A DNA stretch of 64,000 bases from Streptomyces flavotricini (lineage in GTDB: Bacteria > Actinomycetota > Actinomycetes > Streptomycetales > Streptomycetaceae): the NCBI RefSeq assembly GCF_020639365.1, contig NZ_JAINUL010000001.1:8450546-8514545 (forward strand), in the 5' to 3' direction. Both the position numbers and the translations under genes were made by a program. Shown here piece by piece: positions 60,088-64,000 of the stretch (positions are counted from its first letter, which is position 1; each line of letters begins with the position of its first letter). The notes beneath the pieces were generated by a model, which ran no database searches, was not told where the DNA came from, and saw only the letters and a program-made list of their open reading frames with translations.

Positions 60088-60993
60088 ATGGAAAGCAACA
60101 GCAGAGGTCCGGACCTCGGATCCGTCATCGTCGGTGTCGATGGGTCCGAGCCTGCCCGGTGGGCGGCGCTCTGGGCGTCGGACGAGGCTGCGCGGCGCCG
60201 TCGCCCCCTCCACATCGTGTACGGGTCCGATGTCGACGGCCGGGTCCTCGAGCTTTCGGACGACGACATGGAGAGGGTCCGTGTCGCAGGGCGTGAACTG
60301 CTGGACGTTACGGCCGAGGCCGTCCGGGCTCGGCATCCCGCGCTCTCGGTCACGACGGAGTTCAGCCGTAGCGGGCCTGCGATGAGCCTGCGCCGGGCCG
60401 CGAGCGACCGCGGCACCCTCGTCGTGGGCAACCGGGGGCCGGGCGGATTCAGCTCCTTGACCCTGGGCTCGGTCAGCCTCAAGGTCGCGGCGGACGCTCG
60501 AACACCCGTGATCGTCGTGCGGGGGAGCGAGGACGAGGCCGCGCACGGTGTCGTGCTGGCCGCCGCGCGCGACGAGCGCGATCTCGATTGCGTCCGTCAC
60601 GCCGCGCGCGAAGCAGAGCTGCGCAAAGCCTCGCTGCGGCTGCTGTACGTACAGGGCGTCCTGCAGTCCGTCGGCTCTGCGGCCGGAGCAGTCGATGGCC
60701 GGAACAGGGCCGGCGGCCTCCACGGGCAGAGCCTGAAGGCCGTAGCCGAGCAGATCCGGGCCGAGTGCCCCTCACTGACGGTCCAGGCGGACGCGGAGAG
60801 GAGCGTGTCCGTCGCCGGGGTGCTGGTGGAGGCCTCCCGCCATGCCGATCTGCTGGTCATGGGTGGGCGCCGTTCGCCCGGCCACCTCGGGCGCACCCTG
60901 GGGCGCGTGACGCACAGCCTGCTGCACCATGCGCACTGCCCCGTCGAACTGATCCCGCGGCACGCCGACGAGCACAGGAGCGAGGCGTCATGA
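60088..60993 (+). CDS. Universal stress protein, tandem UspA domains (divergent type)
   Basis: The 301-residue protein starts at ATG 60088 behind AGGAGGAGC. Domain 1 is SVIVGVDGSEPARWAALWAS to LVVGNRGPGGFSSLTLGSVS. Domain 2 is VVLAAARDERDLDCVRHAAR to LLVMGGRRSPGHLGRTLGRV. It differs from the other stress proteins here in lacking the MSRT start and in its second loop. It overlaps the following small gene (ATGA). Confidence 0.93.
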   Translation: MESNSRGPDLGSVIVGVDGSEPARWAALWASDEAARRRRPLHIVYGSDVDGRVLELSDDDMERVRVAGRELLDVTAEAVRARHPALSVTTEFSRSGPAMSLRRAASDRGTLVVGNRGPGGFSSLTLGSVSLKVAADARTPVIVVRGSEDEAAHGVVLAAARDERDLDCVRHAAREAELRKASLRLLYVQGVLQSVGSAAGAVDGRNRAGGLHGQSLKAVAEQIRAECPSLTVQADAERSVSVAGVLVEASRHADLLVMGGRRSPGHLGRTLGRVTHSLLHHAHCPVELIPRHADEHRSEAS

Positions 60994-61265
60994 CGACCAC
61001 CGAGATGGCCACCACCGAAGCCGGCGAGATTCTCGTCCGCATCGACCCGGCGGAGAACTGGTACGCGAGCTTGGCCCGGGCAGCAGCCGAGGCCGAGAAG
61101 CGCGGGATGGGGCTTCGCCTCGTCCTCACCACAGCCCCTCAACAAGATCAGCCCCCTGCCGCCGAGAGCCGAAGTGCCATTACCGGCCAGTGCCCCTCAG
61201 AGGCGGAACGGTGGGGCGAGGAAGACGTCCGCCGTGAAGAACGAGACACAGGCGGAACGCAGTAG
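60990..61265 (+). CDS. Small protein resembling a truncated UspA domain
   Basis: The 91-residue protein starts at ATG 60990, overlapping the preceding stop. EILVRIDPAENWYASLARAA followed by AEAEKRGMGLRLVLTT looks like the first strand and helix of a UspA domain. The rest is polar and charged with no nucleotide-binding loop. It is probably co-expressed with the upstream stress protein; a stand-alone function is unclear. Confidence 0.55.
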   Translation: MTTTEMATTEAGEILVRIDPAENWYASLARAAAEAEKRGMGLRLVLTTAPQQDQPPAAESRSAITGQCPSEAERWGEEDVRREERDTGGTQ

Positions 61266-61276
61266 CGCCAGGCACA

Positions 61277-61318
61277 CGCCGAGCCCGGCCGGTGGTCATC
61301 ACCCGGCTGGGCTCGGCG
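61277..61318. terminator. Bidirectional hairpin between convergent genes
   Basis: CGCCGAGCCC (61277-61286) pairs with GGGCTCGGCG (61309-61318), with further partial pairing inside. It lies between the stops of the small gene (61265) and the minus-strand stress protein (61387). Confidence 0.65.
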
Positions 61319-61386
61319 CGCATGGATTGCTCCCAGCTCTGTGGTCAGCGGCGGACGGTCAGGGCAACCCGGCACACGTGATCGCT

Positions 61387-62298
61387 TCAAGCGTGCGGTA
61401 CGACCGCGACCGGGGCTGTGGCGTGGTGGAGGACGGCGTGGACGACCGGGCCGAGATGGGTGCCGATGGCGGAGCGGCGTATCCACCGGCCGACGACGAT
61501 CAGTGAGGCGTCTGCCGAGGCTTCGACGAGCTGGTTGGCGGGTTGCCCCACCGAGCAGTCCACTTCGACATGGACCTCGGGGTACTTGTCGCGCCAGGGC
61601 CGCAGTTCGTCGGCGAGCGCCGTCGCCGTGGAGGTCGCCATGCCGTCCCGTACCTCGGGCGCGAGCAGCGCCGGGTCGAACGCGAAGGCGGGCGGCATGC
61701 TCCAGCGGTGGATCACGCGCAGTGAGGCCCGGCGTACGGCCGCCGCGTCGAAGGCGTGGTCGAGGAGCTCGGCAGACGGGTGGGAGAGGTCCAGCCCGAG
61801 CACGACAGGCCGGTCGGTGTCCTTCCGTGGTGCGTCACCATCAGATACGGGCAGGCAGTCGGCGTCCAGCCAGGCGCCCGGCCGCACGACCACGACCGGG
61901 CACTTGGCGTGGGCGAGCACGGCCTGGGAGACGGATCCGACGAGGAATCCGGTCATCGCCCCAAGCCCGCGTGAGCCGAGTACCAGTACCTCGGCCTCCT
62001 GCGCGGCAGCGACCAGGACGGTCACCGGCCGCCCGTCCACCTGCTCAGTGGTGATCTCCAGGCCGGGGTGCCGCTCGGTCAACTGCAGCGCGACCTTCCG
62101 GGGGATGCGCGCACCCCAGTACTGGGGTGACGGGGTGGCCTCGGTCTGCGACGCGTATCCGTAGGACGGGATCCACTCCTCCATGGCGTGCAACAGCTTG
62201 AGGGGGAGCCGGCGCCGCCGGGCCTCCCGGGCGGCCCACTCGGCGGCGGCAAGAGATGCAGGGGATCCGTCGATTCCCGCAATGACCGTACGTGACAT
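61387..62298 (-). CDS. Universal stress protein, tandem UspA domains
   Basis: The 303-residue protein starts at ATG 62298 behind CCGGAGGAAAC. Domain 1 is TVIAGIDGSPASLAAAEWAA to VLVLGSRGLGAMTGFLVGSV. Domain 2 is VVLGLDLSHPSAELLDHAFD to LIVVGRWIRRSAIGTHLGPV. It is closest by eye to the protein at 42937 (shared MSRTVIA start and VVPH end), indicating duplication within the island. A DosR-like box lies 105 bases upstream. Confidence 0.95.
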   Translation of the reverse strand: MSRTVIAGIDGSPASLAAAEWAAREARRRRLPLKLLHAMEEWIPSYGYASQTEATPSPQYWGARIPRKVALQLTERHPGLEITTEQVDGRPVTVLVAAAQEAEVLVLGSRGLGAMTGFLVGSVSQAVLAHAKCPVVVVRPGAWLDADCLPVSDGDAPRKDTDRPVVLGLDLSHPSAELLDHAFDAAAVRRASLRVIHRWSMPPAFAFDPALLAPEVRDGMATSTATALADELRPWRDKYPEVHVEVDCSVGQPANQLVEASADASLIVVGRWIRRSAIGTHLGPVVHAVLHHATAPVAVVPHA

Positions 62299-62403
62299 GG
62301 TGTTTCCTCCGGAGCCTAGGGGGCGAATACCGTCGTCGGCGGTGTGCGTCCCACCCTTCCCTTCCGTACCTGGGGGAGCGATGGTCCAGGAGACCCGGGG
62401 AAC

Positions 62404-62417
62404 GGGCCGAACGTCCC
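62404..62417. promoter_or_regulatory. DosR-like box upstream of stress protein gene
   Basis: GGGCC-GAAC-GTCCC fits GGGNC-N4-GNCCC and lies between the two minus-strand stress protein genes, in the promoter region of the one starting at 62298. Confidence 0.55.
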
Positions 62418-62558
62418 TCGTCGCCCGGCCGGACAGTGGCTGGCCGGATACGGACGTGCGCGGTGCTCACACCGGTCACCGAGCACCTGGCACGCGAAGC
62501 GGCCCGCGTCCCTCACAGCGGGAACGCGGGCAACGGCGATGCGGAGCGCTGGGAATGG

Positions 62559-63461
62559 TCAGCCGTGGGGGATGACGGCCAGCGGCGTCCGGCAGTGGTG
62601 CAGGACCGCACGCGTCACACCTCCGCTGTGGGGACCGAGCCGGGATTCCCGGTTGCGGCGGCCCATGACGAGGAGGCTGGCCGTGTGGGAAGCCTCCACC
62701 AGCCGTCGCGCCGGGTGGCCGGGGCGGATCTCCCCGGTGACACGCAGGCCGGGGTACGCGTGCCGCCACTGTTCGATCACCTGGGTCAGGTCTCGCGCGG
62801 TCCTCGCGTCCGCAGCTCCGGGCGCCATGGCCGAAGCGGCCGGCGCCGCATCGCTGCCGGGCCCGCGCTGGGCATGCGGGCTGTGCAGGACACGCAGCGG
62901 TACACCGAGCCGGTGGGCCCGGGAGAAGGCGTGGTCCAGAACTTCGTCGCACGGGTGCGAGAGGTCCAGGCCGAGGACGATGCCGTCGTTCGGGATCGGA
63001 GCGCGGCCCGGAACCAGGACGACAGGATGCCGGGTACGGGCGACCACGGACAGGGCCACCGAACCGGACACGAAACCGGCGACCCCGCCCAGACCGCGGG
63101 AACCGAGCACCAACAGCTCGGACTCCTCGGCGGCCCCGCACAGAACGGTGGCCGGCTCTCCGCACAGCTCCTGCGCGACCACATCCAGGCCCGGATGCGT
63201 GCGCCGTATCCGCTCGGCCGTGGAGCGCGGGTCCGCGTCGCACGGCTCCTGCCTGGGGCGAGAGCCGATGAGCGGTGAATGGACGTCCGGTTCCAGGTCC
63301 CACACGTGCAGGAGGCGAAGGGCGAGACCGCATCGGCGCGCTTCGTCCGCGGCCCAGGCGACGGAGGCCAGGCTTTCGCGAGATCCGTCGAGACCAACGG
63401 TGATCGCCCGGGATCGCCGGACCCCGAGATCGGGTGGCGAGGTTACTACGGGGTGGAACAC
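62559..63461 (-). CDS. Universal stress protein, tandem UspA domains
   Basis: The 300-residue protein starts at GTG 63461 seven bases after GGAGGTCC. Domain 1 is RAITVGLDGSRESLASVAWA to LLVLGSRGLGGVAGFVSGSV. Domain 2 is GIVLGLDLSHPCDEVLDHAF to LLVMGRRNRESRLGPHSGGV. Compared with its paralogues it has an N-terminal extension of about 17 residues. It follows the oleate hydratase on the same strand after 58 bases and may be co-transcribed with it. Confidence 0.94.
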   Translation of the reverse strand: MFHPVVTSPPDLGVRRSRAITVGLDGSRESLASVAWAADEARRCGLALRLLHVWDLEPDVHSPLIGSRPRQEPCDADPRSTAERIRRTHPGLDVVAQELCGEPATVLCGAAEESELLVLGSRGLGGVAGFVSGSVALSVVARTRHPVVLVPGRAPIPNDGIVLGLDLSHPCDEVLDHAFSRAHRLGVPLRVLHSPHAQRGPGSDAAPAASAMAPGAADARTARDLTQVIEQWRHAYPGLRVTGEIRPGHPARRLVEASHTASLLVMGRRNRESRLGPHSGGVTRAVLHHCRTPLAVIPHG

Positions 63462-63519
63462 GGAAGGACCTCCGGGGCTGGGACGGCAAGTCGTGCTGTT
63501 GCAAGAGGTGAGCCGCAGC

Positions 63520-64000
63520 TCAGGCGAAGACGACCTTGAGGGCCCGCAGCGCCGTCAACGGGTCGGACAGCGCGTGGTAGACGGCCGGAACCTCCTTGTC
63601 GACGCCCAGCAGTTCGTACACCGCGTGCATCGCCCCGCGGACGGAGTACTCGACGGTGAACACCACGTCTTCGGGGATCTCGGTGAACTGGCCGAGGAAG
63701 GCGAAGTTGGCCGACCCGGAGGGAACCACCAACGGCCGGTCGTGGATGTCACGGCGCTCGAACTGGCTGGTGATGTAGGGCATCATCACGGTCGTGACGG
63801 TAGTGGTGGCGCACACCTCGTCGGCAATGTCGTCGAAGCCGAGGTGCCCGAGCAGTTCGATGAGGATCTCCTGTCCCGTGGCCTCCGACATCTTCTTGCC
63901 GGTCAACTCGCCCGGCTCGTCCACGAACAGCCCGTACCCCCAAAGGGTGAAGACGTCCTCTGGCTGGCCGGCGAAGTGCGGCTGGTGGGGCACGACCACC
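63520..64000 (-). CDS. ohyA: Oleate hydratase, C-terminal part (gene continues past the window)
   Basis: The last 159 residues are visible: VVPHQPHFAGQPEDVFTLWG, YGLFVDEPGELTGKKMSEAT, PYITSQFERRDIHDRPLVVP, NFAFLGQFTEIPEDVVFTVE and YSVRGAMHAVYELLGVDKEV. This is the conserved C-terminus of myosin-cross-reactive antigen/oleate hydratase flavoproteins, which add water to unsaturated fatty acids and can detoxify them. The start lies beyond position 64000. It stands next to stress proteins, suggesting a membrane-lipid stress role. Confidence 0.93.
   Translation of the reverse strand, partial: VVVPHQPHFAGQPEDVFTLWGYGLFVDEPGELTGKKMSEATGQEILIELLGHLGFDDIADEVCATTTVTTVMMPYITSQFERRDIHDRPLVVPSGSANFAFLGQFTEIPEDVVFTVEYSVRGAMHAVYELLGVDKEVPAVYHALSDPLTALRALKVVFA

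Overview
This 64 kb window is high-GC chromosomal DNA that looks like Streptomyces. The evidence is GC-rich third codon positions, frequent GTG starts with GGAGG-type ribosome binding sites, ATGA/GTGA gene overlaps, and families typical of that genus: SCO-type serpin, XRE/membrane-protein pairs, tandem-domain universal stress proteins and EF-hand proteins. No rRNA, tRNA or CRISPR array was seen.

Left part (1 to about 32.7 kb) is a mosaic accessory region, probably arm-like. It holds an IS630-type element with intact ends, an IS110-type transposase, two divergent IS5-type copies (one decayed), a third IS5-type element inserted in a gene, and several transposase stubs. Between them lie small cargo modules: a TetR/hydrolase pair with an obvious operator; a serpin plus acetyltransferase; a four-gene set (MfnB-like furan synthase, aldehyde dehydrogenase, zinc alcohol dehydrogenase, methyltransferase) that reads as a small furan-metabolite pathway; a membrane protein/XRE/quinone-oxidoreductase operon; a secreted trypsin-like protease; a LuxR-type regulator facing two small secreted peptides; a secreted CdtB-like nuclease fused to a ricin-type lectin region; and a multicopper oxidase flanked by two IS remnants. 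Many genes here are broken.

Right part (about 32.7 to 63.5 kb) is a coherent low-oxygen/dormancy island. It begins abruptly where an IS5 remnant cuts into a universal stress protein gene. It contains a frameshifted and an intact NarL/DevR-type response regulator, a DevS/DosT/OsdK-like GAF histidine kinase that keeps the haem-ligand histidine, a STAS protein, a PNPOx-fold protein, a complete arginine deiminase operon (arcA, arcB, arcC and an ArcD/YfcC-type transporter), a hibernation-promoting factor, a CBS-BON protein, a second GAPDH, AdhE, pyruvate phosphate dikinase, pyruvate formate-lyase with its activating enzyme, five intact tandem-domain universal stress proteins, and the C-terminus of an oleate hydratase at the window edge.

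The genes fit one programme: sense falling oxygen or redox (kinase and regulators), make ATP without respiration (arginine deiminase route; GAPDH, PPDK and PFL on the glycolytic side), reoxidise NADH to ethanol (AdhE), and protect an idle cell (hibernation factor, stress proteins). Short palindromes of the form GGGNC-N4-GNCCC, the same geometry as the mycobacterial DosR/DevR box, recur in most of the promoter regions of this island and point to one regulon. Functions are inferred from sequence recognition only; nothing was searched or measured.
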